Shown: piece after piece, positions 19,930-27,366 of the stretch
Position numbering within the stretch: position 1 is the stretch's first letter
Layout of the letters: the number at the start of each line of letters is the position of its first letter
Assembly (NCBI GenBank): GCA_019779905.1
Contig: JABAKE010000009.1
Span: 62,001-126,000 of the forward strand
Direction of reading: 5' to 3'
Origin: Modestobacter lapidis
GTDB lineage: Bacteria > Actinomycetota > Actinomycetes > Mycobacteriales > Geodermatophilaceae
Length of the DNA stretch: 64,000 nt
Notes under the pieces: model-generated
What the model was told of the DNA's origin: nothing
Database searches by the model: none
What the model saw: only the letters and a program-made list of their open reading frames with translations
Translations under genes and position numbers: made by a program

Positions 19930-22347
19930 GTGAGCGAGACCACCGACCTCGTCGACGTCGCGAGCGACGCGACCCCGTCGACCGGGGGAGCTGCCGATGC
20001 CGGAGCTGCCCGCTCCCGCCGCCGTGGCAGCGGACTGTCCGGCATGCTGCTGCCCGAGCTGCAGCGACTCGCCGGCGAGCTGGGCATCCCCGGCACGGCG
20101 CGCATGCGCAAGAGCGACCTGATCGCGGCCATCTCCGAGCGCCAGGTGAGCGGCACCGCCGGCACCACCGCCCCGTCCGTGCCGACGCCGCGCACCGACC
20201 GGGCTCCGGACGCCGGCACCGCGCCGTTGGAGGCACCGGTGAGCGGAGGCGGCAACAGCGCCCCGGTCACCGCCCCGTCCACGGGCACCGACACGCCCGC
20301 CGACGCCGCGCCGTCCAAGGGCAGCGCCCGGGCCGACGAGAGCGCCCCGGCGAACGAGAGCGCCCCGGTCAACGGGAGTACCCCGGAGGCCAGCGGGAGT
20401 ACCCCCGAGGTCGGTGTGCGCCGCCGGCGCACCGCCAGCCGGCCGGCCGGCGCGCCCGCCGCCGCCCCCACCGACGCAGCTGCCGCCGACACCGCCCCGG
20501 CGGCCCCGGCGGCCCCGGCGGCCCCGGCGGCCCCGGCGGCCGAGTCGACCGCGACGGCGGCCGAGTCGACCGCGACGGCGGCCGAGCCGACCGCGACGGC
20601 GACCGCCCCGGTGGATGCCCCCGCGTCGGCCGACGCGCGCACCGACGGCGAGCGCCCGCCGCGCAGCCGTGGCAACCGCCGTGAGCGCGCCGACCGGGAC
20701 GGCGGCACCGCCGCCGCCGATCCCAGCACCGAAGAGCAGCCGCGGGGTGGGCGCAACCGTGGTGGCGCCGAGGCGGTCTCCGACGAGCCCCGGGGTGGGC
20801 GCAACCGTGGTGGGGACGCCGAGGCGGGCTCCGACGAACCGCGGGGTGGGCGCAACCGTGGTGCCGACGCCGAGGCCGGCGAGCGCCCCGAGCGCGGCCG
20901 GAACCGCAGCGAGCGCGGCAACCGCGAGGACCGCCCCGAGCGCGGCGGCCGGGACGGCAACCGCACCGACGGTGCCCGCAACGGCACCGACGGTGCCCGC
21001 AACGGCACCGACGGCGGGCGCAACGACCGGACCGACGGCGGGCGCAACGACCGCACCGACGGCGGGCGCCCCGACGAGGACGACGACGACTTCGAGGGCA
21101 GCGGCCGTCGCCGGGGCCGCCGCTACCGCGACCGCAACCGTCGCGGCGGCAACGCCCCCGGTGGACGGGAGCGGTTCGAGCCGAGCGAGCCGACGGTCAG
21201 CGAGGACGATGTCCTGCTGCCGGTCGCCGGGATCCTCGACGTCCTGGACAGCTACGCCTTCGTCCGCACCTCGGGGTACCTGACCGGGCCGAACGACGTC
21301 TACGTCTCGCTGTCCCAGGTGCGCCGCTACGGTCTGCGCCGCGGTGACGCCATCACCGGCGCGGTCCGCCAGCCCCGCGAGGGCGAGCGCAAGGACAAGT
21401 ACAACGCGCTGGTCCGGTTGGACTCGGTGAACGGGCTGGAGCCCGACCAGGCGCGCAACCGCCCGGAGTTCACCAAGCTGACCCCGCTCTACCCGCAGGA
21501 GCGCCTGCGGCTGGAGACGGACTCCAACCAGCTGACCACCCGGCTGATGGACCTGGTCATGCCCATCGGCAAGGGGCAGCGGGCACTGATCGTCAGCCCG
21601 CCCAAGGCGGGCAAGACGATGGTGCTGCAGGCGATCGCCAACGCGATCACCACGAACAACCCCGAGTGCCACCTGATGGTCGTGCTCGTGGACGAGCGAC
21701 CCGAAGAGGTCACCGACATGCAGCGCTCGGTGAAGGGTGAGGTCATCGCCTCGACCTTCGACCGGCCGCCGTCGGACCACACCACGGTCGCCGAGCTGTC
21801 GATCGAGCGGGCCAAGCGGCTGGTCGAGATGGGCCACGACGTCGTCGTCCTGCTCGACTCGATCACCCGGCTCGGCCGCGCCTACAACCTGGCCGCCCCG
21901 GCCAGCGGGCGCATCCTGTCCGGTGGTGTGGACTCGACGGCGCTGTACCCGCCGAAGCGCTTCCTCGGTGCCGCCCGCAACATCGAGAACGGTGGCTCGC
22001 TGACCATCATCGCCTCGGCGCTGGTGGAGACCGGGTCCACGATGGACACGGTCATCTTCGAGGAGTTCAAGGGCACCGGGAACGCCGAGATCAAGCTCGA
22101 CCGCCGGCTGGCGGACAAGCGGGTCTTCCCGGCGGTCGACGTCAACGCGTCGGGCACCCGCAAGGAGGAGATCCTGCTGGCCCCCGACGAGCTGGCGATC
22201 ATCATCAAGCTGCGCCGCGTGCTGTCGGCGCTCGAGCCGCAGCAGGCGATCGAGCTGCTGCTGGACCGGATGCGCAAGACCCGCAACAACATCGAGTTCC
22301 TCATGCAGGTGCAGAAGACCACGTTGGGCCTCGGCGAGAAGGACTGA
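19930..22347 (+). CDS. rho: Transcription termination factor Rho with a very long disordered insert
   Basis: An 805-residue Rho, much longer than the E. coli protein (419) and longer than the M. tuberculosis protein (about 602). Order: a short N-terminus; a Rho-N/SAP-like helical domain at about residues 37-72 (MLLPELQRLAGELGI); a low-complexity insert from about 73 to 420, first Ala/Pro/Thr-rich and then Arg/Asn/Gly/Asp-rich; the primary RNA-binding domain from about 424 (DVLLPVAGILDVLDSYAFVR); and the ATPase with Walker A PPKAGKTMV, Walker B DVVVLLDSITRLGRAYN and the R-loop/Q-loop region. The GTG at 19930 follows GGGAAGGA. It terminates transcription as an RNA-dependent hexameric helicase. 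Its insert is built partly of in-frame tandem repeats. Confidence 0.97.
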   Translation: MSETTDLVDVASDATPSTGGAADAGAARSRRRGSGLSGMLLPELQRLAGELGIPGTARMRKSDLIAAISERQVSGTAGTTAPSVPTPRTDRAPDAGTAPLEAPVSGGGNSAPVTAPSTGTDTPADAAPSKGSARADESAPANESAPVNGSTPEASGSTPEVGVRRRRTASRPAGAPAAAPTDAAAADTAPAAPAAPAAPAAPAAESTATAAESTATAAEPTATATAPVDAPASADARTDGERPPRSRGNRRERADRDGGTAAADPSTEEQPRGGRNRGGAEAVSDEPRGGRNRGGDAEAGSDEPRGGRNRGADAEAGERPERGRNRSERGNREDRPERGGRDGNRTDGARNGTDGARNGTDGGRNDRTDGGRNDRTDGGRPDEDDDDFEGSGRRRGRRYRDRNRRGGNAPGGRERFEPSEPTVSEDDVLLPVAGILDVLDSYAFVRTSGYLTGPNDVYVSLSQVRRYGLRRGDAITGAVRQPREGERKDKYNALVRLDSVNGLEPDQARNRPEFTKLTPLYPQERLRLETDSNQLTTRLMDLVMPIGKGQRALIVSPPKAGKTMVLQAIANAITTNNPECHLMVVLVDERPEEVTDMQRSVKGEVIASTFDRPPSDHTTVAELSIERAKRLVEMGHDVVVLLDSITRLGRAYNLAAPASGRILSGGVDSTALYPPKRFLGAARNIENGGSLTIIASALVETGSTMDTVIFEEFKGTGNAEIKLDRRLADKRVFPAVDVNASGTRKEEILLAPDELAIIIKLRRVLSALEPQQAIELLLDRMRKTRNNIEFLMQVQKTTLGLGEKD
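20494..20601 (+). repeat. In-frame minisatellites 1 in rho
   Basis: Five perfect or near-perfect 9-bp units GCCCCGGCG (20494-20538) are followed by three 21-bp units beginning GCCGAGTCGACC (20539-20601). They encode Ala-Pro-Ala and Ala-Glu-Ser-Thr-Ala-Thr-Ala repeats in the disordered insert of Rho. Both periods are multiples of three. Confidence 0.85.
20743..20863 (+). repeat. In-frame minisatellites 2 in rho
   Basis: Three copies of a unit starting CGGGGTGGGCGCAACCGTGG begin at 20743, 20791 and 20842 (periods 48 and 51). They encode Pro-Arg-Gly-Gly-Arg-Asn-Arg-Gly blocks separated by acidic spacers, an RGG-like RNA-binding pattern. Confidence 0.85.
20965..21069 (+). repeat. In-frame minisatellites 3 in rho
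   Basis: Five units starting ACCGACGG lie at 20965, 20986, 21007, 21031 and 21055 (periods 21, 21, 24, 24). They encode Thr-Asp-Gly-Ala/Gly-Arg-Asn repeats just before the acidic DEDDDD stretch that precedes the RNA-binding domain. Confidence 0.85.
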
Positions 22348-22491
22348 CCGGCCGCACCGACCGACCCGGCCCGGCCGCCCGGTCCCCCGTCTGGGAGACT
22401 GGTCGGCCGGAGCCTGCGCCGCGGTGGAATCTCCACACCGCCGGCGGCGTTCCCCCCAGCAGACCAACCGAGCAGAGAGAGGGTGAGCGGC

Positions 22492-22722
22492 ATGAAGGCC
22501 GACATCCACCCCGACTACACCGCCACCCAGGTGACGTGTGGTTGCGGCAACACGTTCAGCACGCGCAGCACCTACCGCGGCGAGGCCCTCACCGTCGAGG
22601 TCTGCTCCGCCTGCCATCCCTTCTACACCGGCAAGCAGAAGATCCTGGACACCGGTGGCCGCGTGGCCCGCTTCGAGAAGCGGTTCGGCAAGCGCGCCGG
22701 CGCCTCCACGGACGCCAAGTAG
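22492..22722 (+). CDS. rpmE: 50S ribosomal protein L31 (zinc-binding C+ form)
   Basis: A 76-residue ribosomal protein L31 starting MKADIHPDY. Four cysteines (16, 18, 38 and 41, in CGCGN and CSACH) make it the zinc-containing form. The ATG at 22492 is chosen over an upstream in-frame GTG because AGAGAGGG lies at a proper distance and the canonical N-terminus is MKxxIHP. It lies 144 bp after rho, as in mycobacteria, and is followed by a strong hairpin terminator. Confidence 0.97.
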   Translation: MKADIHPDYTATQVTCGCGNTFSTRSTYRGEALTVEVCSACHPFYTGKQKILDTGGRVARFEKRFGKRAGASTDAK

Positions 22723-22729
22723 CACCCTC

Positions 22730-22773
22730 GACGGCGCCTGCGCCGCCCCTCCCCGGGGCGGGCAGGCGCCGTC
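22730..22773 (+). terminator. Intrinsic terminator after rpmE
   Basis: A perfect 12-bp stem (GACGGCGCCTGC at 22730-22741 with its complement at 22762-22773) encloses a second GC stem. It starts 7 bp after the rpmE stop. No long T-tract follows, only GTCGTCGTG. Confidence 0.82.
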
Positions 22774-22833
22774 GTCGTGTCCGGACCACCCCCGCCCCGT
22801 GCCCGTCTCGGGCCCGAGTACCCAGGAGCGTTC

Positions 22834-23916
22834 GTGAGCAGCAGCAGCGCCGGTCCCGGTACCGACCGGCTGGCTGACGCGCTCGCCGAGCACGCCTCCC
22901 TGGAGGCGGAGCTCGCCGATCCCTCGGTGCACGCCGACGCCGCCCGCGCCCGCCGGCTGGGCCGCCGTTACGCCTCGCTCGCGCCGCTGGTGGAGCACTC
23001 GCGGGCGCTGGAGGAGGCCCGCGGCGACCTCGCCGCCGCCCGGGAGCTGGCCGCCGAGGACCCGTCCTTCGCCGCCGAGGCGGCGGGGCTCGAGGTGCAG
23101 GTGGCCTCGCTGGGCGACCGGCTCAACGAGCTGCTGCTGCCCAAGGATCCCGACGACGACAAGGACGTCATCCTCGAGATCAAGGCAGGGGAGGGGGGTG
23201 CGGAGTCCGCGTTGTTCGCCGGTGACCTGTTGCGCATGTACCTGCGCTACGCCGAGCGGCGCGGCTGGGCCACCCAGGTGCTCGACGCCGTGGACGCCGA
23301 GCTGGGGGGCTACAAGGACGTCGCGGTCGCGGTGAAGTCCCGCGGCGACGAGGGGATCTGGTCCCGGCTGAAGTTCGAGGGCGGCGTGCACCGGGTCCAG
23401 CGGGTGCCGGTCACCGAGTCGCAGGGGCGGATCCACACCTCCGCCGTCGGTGTGCTGGTGTTGCCCGAGGCCGAGGAGGTCGACGTCAGCGTCGACCCGA
23501 ACGACCTGCGGATCGACGTCTTCCGCTCCTCGGGGCCGGGCGGCCAGAGCGTCAACACCACCGACTCCGCCGTCCGGATCACCCACCTGCCCTCGGGCAT
23601 CGTGGTCAGCTCGCAGAACGAGAAGAGCCAGCTGCAGAACCGGGAGTCCGCGCTGCGCGTGCTCCGGTCCCGGCTGCTGGTCGCCGCCCGCGAGGAGGCC
23701 GCGGCCACCGCCAGCGACGTCCGCCGCAGCCAGGTGCGCACCGTGGACCGCAGCGAGCGGGTGCGCACCTACAACTTCCCCGAGAACCGGATCAACGACC
23801 ACCGGGTCGGCTTCAAGGCGCACAACCTCGACCAGGTCCTCGACGGCGAGCTCGACCCGGTCATCGACGCGCTCACCGCGGCGCACACCGCGGAGCTGAT
23901 GGCGGCCGGCTCCTGA
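22834..23916 (+). CDS. prfA: Peptide chain release factor 1
   Basis: A 360-residue class I release factor. It carries the RF1 tripeptide PVT in [14 protein letters not shown] (UAG/UAA recognition) and the universal GGQ in [14 protein letters not shown], whose glutamine is methylated by PrmC, encoded next. The GTG at 22834 is preceded by AGGAG at 6 bp, which decides against a farther in-frame start at 22777. Its stop codon TGA overlaps the likely CTG start of prmC (CTGA). Confidence 0.96.
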   Translation: MSSSSAGPGTDRLADALAEHASLEAELADPSVHADAARARRLGRRYASLAPLVEHSRALEEARGDLAAARELAAEDPSFAAEAAGLEVQVASLGDRLNELLLPKDPDDDKDVILEIKAGEGGAESALFAGDLLRMYLRYAERRGWATQVLDAVDAELGGYKDVAVAVKSRGDEGIWSRLKFEGGVHRVQRVPVTESQGRIHTSAVGVLVLPEAEEVDVSVDPNDLRIDVFRSSGPGGQSVNTTDSAVRITHLPSGIVVSSQNEKSQLQNRESALRVLRSRLLVAAREEAAATASDVRRSQVRTVDRSERVRTYNFPENRINDHRVGFKAHNLDQVLDGELDPVIDALTAAHTAELMAAGS

Positions 23917-24791
23917 CCGTCCCTCCCCGGGCGCTGCTCGCCGACGCCGTCCGGGACCTGGCCGCCGGCGGGGTGGAATCCCCGCGGGTGGACGCCGAGC
24001 TGCTGCTGGCCGCCGTCCTCGGCGTGCCGCGCGCCCGGCTGCTCACCCTCGGCGCGGTGCCCCACGAGGCCGCGGCCCGGTTCACCGGGCTGGTCGCCGA
24101 GCGTGCGTCGCGGGTGCCGCTGCAGCACCTCACCGGCACCGCACCCTTCCGGTTCCTCGAGCTGGCCGTCGGGCCCGGGGTGTTCGTGCCCCGGCCGGAG
24201 ACGGAGCTGATCGCCGGCTGGGTGCTCGAGCGGATCGCCGGGGCCGACCACCCGTGGGTCGTGGACCTGGGCACCGGCTCGGGAGCGATCGCGCTCTCGG
24301 TGGCGCACGAGCACCCCGGCGCCCGGGTGGTCGCCGTGGAGGCCGACGCCGGGGCGATCGAGTGGACGAGGCACAACGCCGCCACGCGGGCCGCAGCCGG
24401 TGACACCCCGGTCGAGGTGCTCGCCGGGGACATGACCGACGACGGGCTGCTGCCCGCGCTGGACGGCGCGGTGGACGTCGTCGTCTCCAACCCGCCCTAC
24501 GTGCCCGACGGCGCCCGGCTGCCCCGCGAGGTCGCCGACCACGACCCCCCGCTGGCGCTGTGGGGCGGGCCGGACGGCCTCGACGTCGTCCGCGGGCTGC
24601 TGCGCACCGCCGCCCGGCTGCTCCGCCCCGGCGGCTGGCTGGGCATCGAGCACGCCGACGCGCAGGGGAGCGCCGTGCCGACCCTGGTGCGGAGCGTCGG
24701 CGGCTGGACCGGCGTCGCCGACCACGCCGACCTGGCCGGGCGCCCGCGGTACACGACGGCCCGGCTGACCGGGGGTGCCGGGGCGCAGTGA
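23913..24791 (+). CDS. prmC: Release factor glutamine methyltransferase, probable CTG start
   Basis: A class I methyltransferase of 292 residues (if started at CTG 23913) that N5-methylates the GGQ glutamine of release factors. The SAM site is [15 protein letters not shown] and the catalytic NPPY is [11 protein letters not shown]. The only canonical start, GTG at 23973, would cut off the family's N-terminal helix. In the same frame upstream the residues [20 protein letters not shown] are exactly what PrmC proteins show there, and the frame reaches back to CTG at 23913, which overlaps the prfA TGA by four bases in the same way as the GTGA and ATGA junctions elsewhere in the window. A minimal annotation would be 23973-24791. 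Confidence 0.9.
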   Translation: MTVPPRALLADAVRDLAAGGVESPRVDAELLLAAVLGVPRARLLTLGAVPHEAAARFTGLVAERASRVPLQHLTGTAPFRFLELAVGPGVFVPRPETELIAGWVLERIAGADHPWVVDLGTGSGAIALSVAHEHPGARVVAVEADAGAIEWTRHNAATRAAAGDTPVEVLAGDMTDDGLLPALDGAVDVVVSNPPYVPDGARLPREVADHDPPLALWGGPDGLDVVRGLLRTAARLLRPGGWLGIEHADAQGSAVPTLVRSVGGWTGVADHADLAGRPRYTTARLTGGAGAQ

Positions 24792-25447
24792 CAGACTGCG
24801 GCCTCGTGGCCGACGTCTACGACTGCAGCGACCCCGACCAGCGCACCGCGGGCCTGGCCGCCGCCGCCGCCGCGCTCTCCCGGGGCGACCTGGTCCTCCT
24901 GCCCACCGACACCGTCTACGGGGTGGCCGCCGACGCCTTCACCCCCTCCGCGGTGACCAAGCTCCTCGCGGCCAAGAATCGGGGGCGTTCCATGCCCGTC
25001 CCGGTGCTGGTGGGGGAGGCCGCCACCCTCGCCGGGCTGGTCACCACGGTCCCACCGGTGGCCCACCAGCTGGCCGAGGCGTTCTGGCCCGGCGGCCTGA
25101 CCCTCGTCGTCGAGCACGCGCCGTCGCTGGCCTGGGACCTCGGGGACGCCGAGGGCACCGTCGCGGTCCGGCTCCCCGACGACGACGTGACCCGGGAACT
25201 GCTCCGCCACACCGGTCCGCTCGCCGTCTCCAGCGCCAACCGCTCCGGCCGCCCGGCCGCGACCACCGGCCAGCAGGCGGACTACCAGCTGGGCGAGCAC
25301 GCCGCCGTCGTCCTGGACGACGGCTCTCGGGAGGGCTCGGCGGCCAGCACCATCGTCGACTGCACCGGCCCCACCCCCCGGGTGCTGCGGGTCGGCGCGA
25401 TCGAGGTCGACCGCCTCCGCGAGGTCGTGCCGGAGATCACCGACTGA
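24788..25447 (+). CDS. tsaC: L-threonylcarbamoyladenylate synthase (TsaC/YwlC type)
   Basis: A 219-residue YrdC-fold enzyme that makes threonylcarbamoyl-AMP for the t6A37 modification of tRNAs reading ANN codons. Visible signatures are LVLLPTDTVYGVAADAF, KNRGRSMPVPVLVG, FWPGGLTLVVEHAP, the RLPDDDVTRELL stretch and LAVSSANRSG. It is the short form without the extra Sua5 domain. The GTG at 24788 overlaps the prmC stop (GTGA); a GTG at 24806 is an alternative. The prfA-prmC-tsaC order matches mycobacteria (Rv1299-Rv1301). After its stop comes the tandem repeat array. Confidence 0.94.
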   Translation: MTDCGLVADVYDCSDPDQRTAGLAAAAAALSRGDLVLLPTDTVYGVAADAFTPSAVTKLLAAKNRGRSMPVPVLVGEAATLAGLVTTVPPVAHQLAEAFWPGGLTLVVEHAPSLAWDLGDAEGTVAVRLPDDDVTRELLRHTGPLAVSSANRSGRPAATTGQQADYQLGEHAAVVLDDGSREGSAASTIVDCTGPTPRVLRVGAIEVDRLREVVPEITD

Positions 25448-25473
25448 GCACAGGGCGCCCCTGCGGGCCTGGA

Positions 25474-25895
25474 GGGTCCCGCTGTCATTGCACGCAGCGG
25501 CTTCGCACCGCTGGGGGACGATGCCGGTCACCGATGTCGGGACCGGACCGCGGCGTCGTCCGGCAGGACGACTGTGGGAGGACAGCGCGGGCCCGGAGAG
25601 TCCCGCTGTCATCGCACGAAACGGCTCAACGGCGCGGGGGACGGCTCCGGTGACCGATGTCGGGACCGGGCCACGGTGTCGTCCGGCAGGACGACTGTGG
25701 GAGGGCGGCGCGGGGCCGGAGGCTCCCGCTGTCATCGCCCGCAGCGGCTTCACGCCGCTGGGGGACGATGCCGGTCACCGATATCGGGACCGGACCACGG
25801 CGTCGTCCGGCAGGACGACTGTGGGAGGACAGCGCGGGCCCGGAGGGTCCCGCTGTCATCGCACGAAACGGCTCAACGGCGCGGGGGGACGGCAC
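25474..25895 (+). repeat. Tandem array of ~124-bp units with conserved RNA-like secondary structure
   Basis: Four units begin at about 25474, 25598, 25721 and 25845 (periods 124, 123, 124); the fourth is truncated. They alternate in type (A, B, A, B). Units A share a CAGCGG/CCGCTG hairpin; units B have ACGAAACGGCTCAACGG there. Each complete unit closes with a long stem (unit 1: GGGTCCCGCTGTC at 25474 with GACAGCGCGGGCCC ending 25594, one bulged C) and contains CCGGT/ACCGG with an inner CCG/CGG hairpin, and GTCGTCC-GGCA-GGACGAC (25555, 25678, 25802). In unit 2 the right closing arm changes to GGCGGCG, which still pairs on the plus strand through U-G wobbles. The periods are not all multiples of three, arguing against coding. 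No protein, insertion-sequence or CRISPR signature is present. Confidence 0.85.
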
Positions 25896-25926
25896 GTGGC
25901 CGCGGTGCGGCCCGCGAGGGTCGCAG

Positions 25927-25943
25927 TGTTATAGCGATACCGT
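25927..25943 (+). promoter_or_regulatory. AT-rich element, possible glyA promoter
   Basis: TGTTATAGCGATACCGT is a conspicuous AT-rich spot in very GC-rich DNA, 85 bp before the glyA start. It contains TACCGT (25938-25943), a TANNNT match. I see no good -35 box. The rest of the spacer up to glyA holds no other gene-like signal. Confidence 0.3.
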
Positions 25944-26027
25944 GGGGCGACAGCCGCGCGCCCGACGTCGGCGCACGCGGGCGCCCGTACCGACGCATCG
26001 TCGTCCAGCCCTTGGAGTGCAGCCGCG

Positions 26028-27362
26028 ATGAGCACCCCCACCGAGACCCCCTACTGGGGGCCGGACTTCAACGCCCTGGCGGCCTTCGACCCGGAGATCT
26101 CCGGGGTGGTCCTCGACGAGCTCGACCGGCTCCGCGGCGGGCTGCAGCTGATCGCCAGCGAGAACTTCACCAGCCCGGCCGTGCTGGCCGCGCTGGGCAG
26201 CACCCTGTCGAACAAGTACGCCGAGGGGTACCCCGGCCGGCGGTACTACGGCGGTTGCGAGGTCGTGGACCGTGCCGAGGAGATCGGCATCGCCCGGGCC
26301 AAGGAACTCTTCGGCGCCGAGCACGCCAACCTGCAGCCACACTCGGGGGCCAGTGCCAACCTGGCCGCCTACGGCGCCTTCCTCTCCCCGGGCGACACCC
26401 TGCTGGGCATGGCGCTGCCGCACGGCGGGCACCTCACCCACGGCACCAAGGTGTCCTTCTCGGGCAAGTGGTTCAACGCGGTGCAGTACGGCGTCGACCC
26501 GAAGACCGAGCACATCGACTATGACCAGGTCCGTGACCTGGCCCGCGAGCACCGGCCCAAGCTGATCGTCTGCGGCGGCTCGGCCATTCCGCGGCTGATC
26601 GACTTCGCCGCCTTCCGGGAGATCGCCGACGAGGTCGGCGCCATCCTGATGGTCGACGCCGCCCACTTCATCGGCCTGGTGGCCGGCAAGGCCATCCCGT
26701 CCCCGGTCCCGTACGCCGACGTCGTGACCTTCACCACGCACAAGGTGCTGCGCGGCCCGCGCGGCGGCGCGATCGTCTGCCGGGCCGAGCACGCGAAGGC
26801 CATCGACAAGTCCGCCTTCCCGATGATGCAGGGCGGCCCGCTGATGCACGCCGTCGCCGCCAAGGCGGTCAACCTCAAGGAGTGCCTGACCCCCGGGTAC
26901 CAGGCCTACGCCCGCCAGGTCATCGCCAACGCCCAGGCGCTCACCGAGGGGCTCGCGGCCGAGGGGCTCCGCCCGGTCGCCGGCGGCACCGACACCCACC
27001 TCGCGCTGCTCGACCTGCAGCAGGTGACCGACACCTCCGGCGCCACCGTCACCGGCAAGGTCGCCGAGGCCCGCTGCGACGCGGCCGGGATCGTGCTGAA
27101 CAAGAACGCCATTCCCTTCGACCCGCAGCCGGCCTCGGTCGCGTCCGGCATCCGCGTCGGGAGCCCGGCGGTGACCACCCAGGGAATGGTGGAGTCCGAC
27201 ATGAAGTCGATCGCCTCACTGATCGGCAGCGCCATCCGCGACACCGACGGGTCCCGCACGGCGGAGATCGTCGCCGGCGTCCGCGACCTGGTCGGCGCCC
27301 ACCCTGCCTATCCCCAGCCCGCCCCGCCGACTGCCTCCCCGGCGCCGCACCGGACCGCCTGA
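26028..27362 (+). CDS. glyA: Serine hydroxymethyltransferase
   Basis: A 444-residue PLP enzyme interconverting serine and glycine with tetrahydrofolate, the main source of one-carbon units. Family motifs are GLQLIASENFTS, NKYAEGYPGRRYYGGCE, the PLP lysine at about residue 239 in TFTTHKVLRGPRGG, and IRVGSPAVTTQGM. Start ATG with TTGGAGTG upstream. A Pro-rich tail of about 20 residues ends it. Its place between tsaC and wecA is not the mycobacterial order, so it looks inserted here. The upstream tandem array may lie in its 5' region. wecA begins 4 bp after its stop. Confidence 0.96.
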   Translation: MSTPTETPYWGPDFNALAAFDPEISGVVLDELDRLRGGLQLIASENFTSPAVLAALGSTLSNKYAEGYPGRRYYGGCEVVDRAEEIGIARAKELFGAEHANLQPHSGASANLAAYGAFLSPGDTLLGMALPHGGHLTHGTKVSFSGKWFNAVQYGVDPKTEHIDYDQVRDLAREHRPKLIVCGGSAIPRLIDFAAFREIADEVGAILMVDAAHFIGLVAGKAIPSPVPYADVVTFTTHKVLRGPRGGAIVCRAEHAKAIDKSAFPMMQGGPLMHAVAAKAVNLKECLTPGYQAYARQVIANAQALTEGLAAEGLRPVAGGTDTHLALLDLQQVTDTSGATVTGKVAEARCDAAGIVLNKNAIPFDPQPASVASGIRVGSPAVTTQGMVESDMKSIASLIGSAIRDTDGSRTAEIVAGVRDLVGAHPAYPQPAPPTASPAPHRTA

Positions 27363-27366
27363 CCCG

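Noticed and set aside
19729-23886. 1385-codon open frame on the minus strand
   Set aside because: It runs opposite rho, rpmE and prfA, all certain genes, and encodes no recognisable domain.
23973-24791. GTG 23973 as the prmC start
   Set aside because: It truncates a conserved N-terminal helix that is encoded in frame just upstream.
25474-25895. CRISPR array
   Set aside because: Units are ~124 bp with no short repeat/unique spacer pattern, and no cas gene is near.
25474-25895. Tandem glycine riboswitch in front of glyA
   Set aside because: The position and the tandem layout are tempting, but I cannot find the conserved glycine-aptamer core and the repeated hairpins do not match its architecture.
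25488-25934. Repeat-containing proteins in all three plus-strand frames
   Set aside because: The unit length shifts frame from copy to copy and every frame is open, so the open reading is a by-product of GC-rich tandem repeats.
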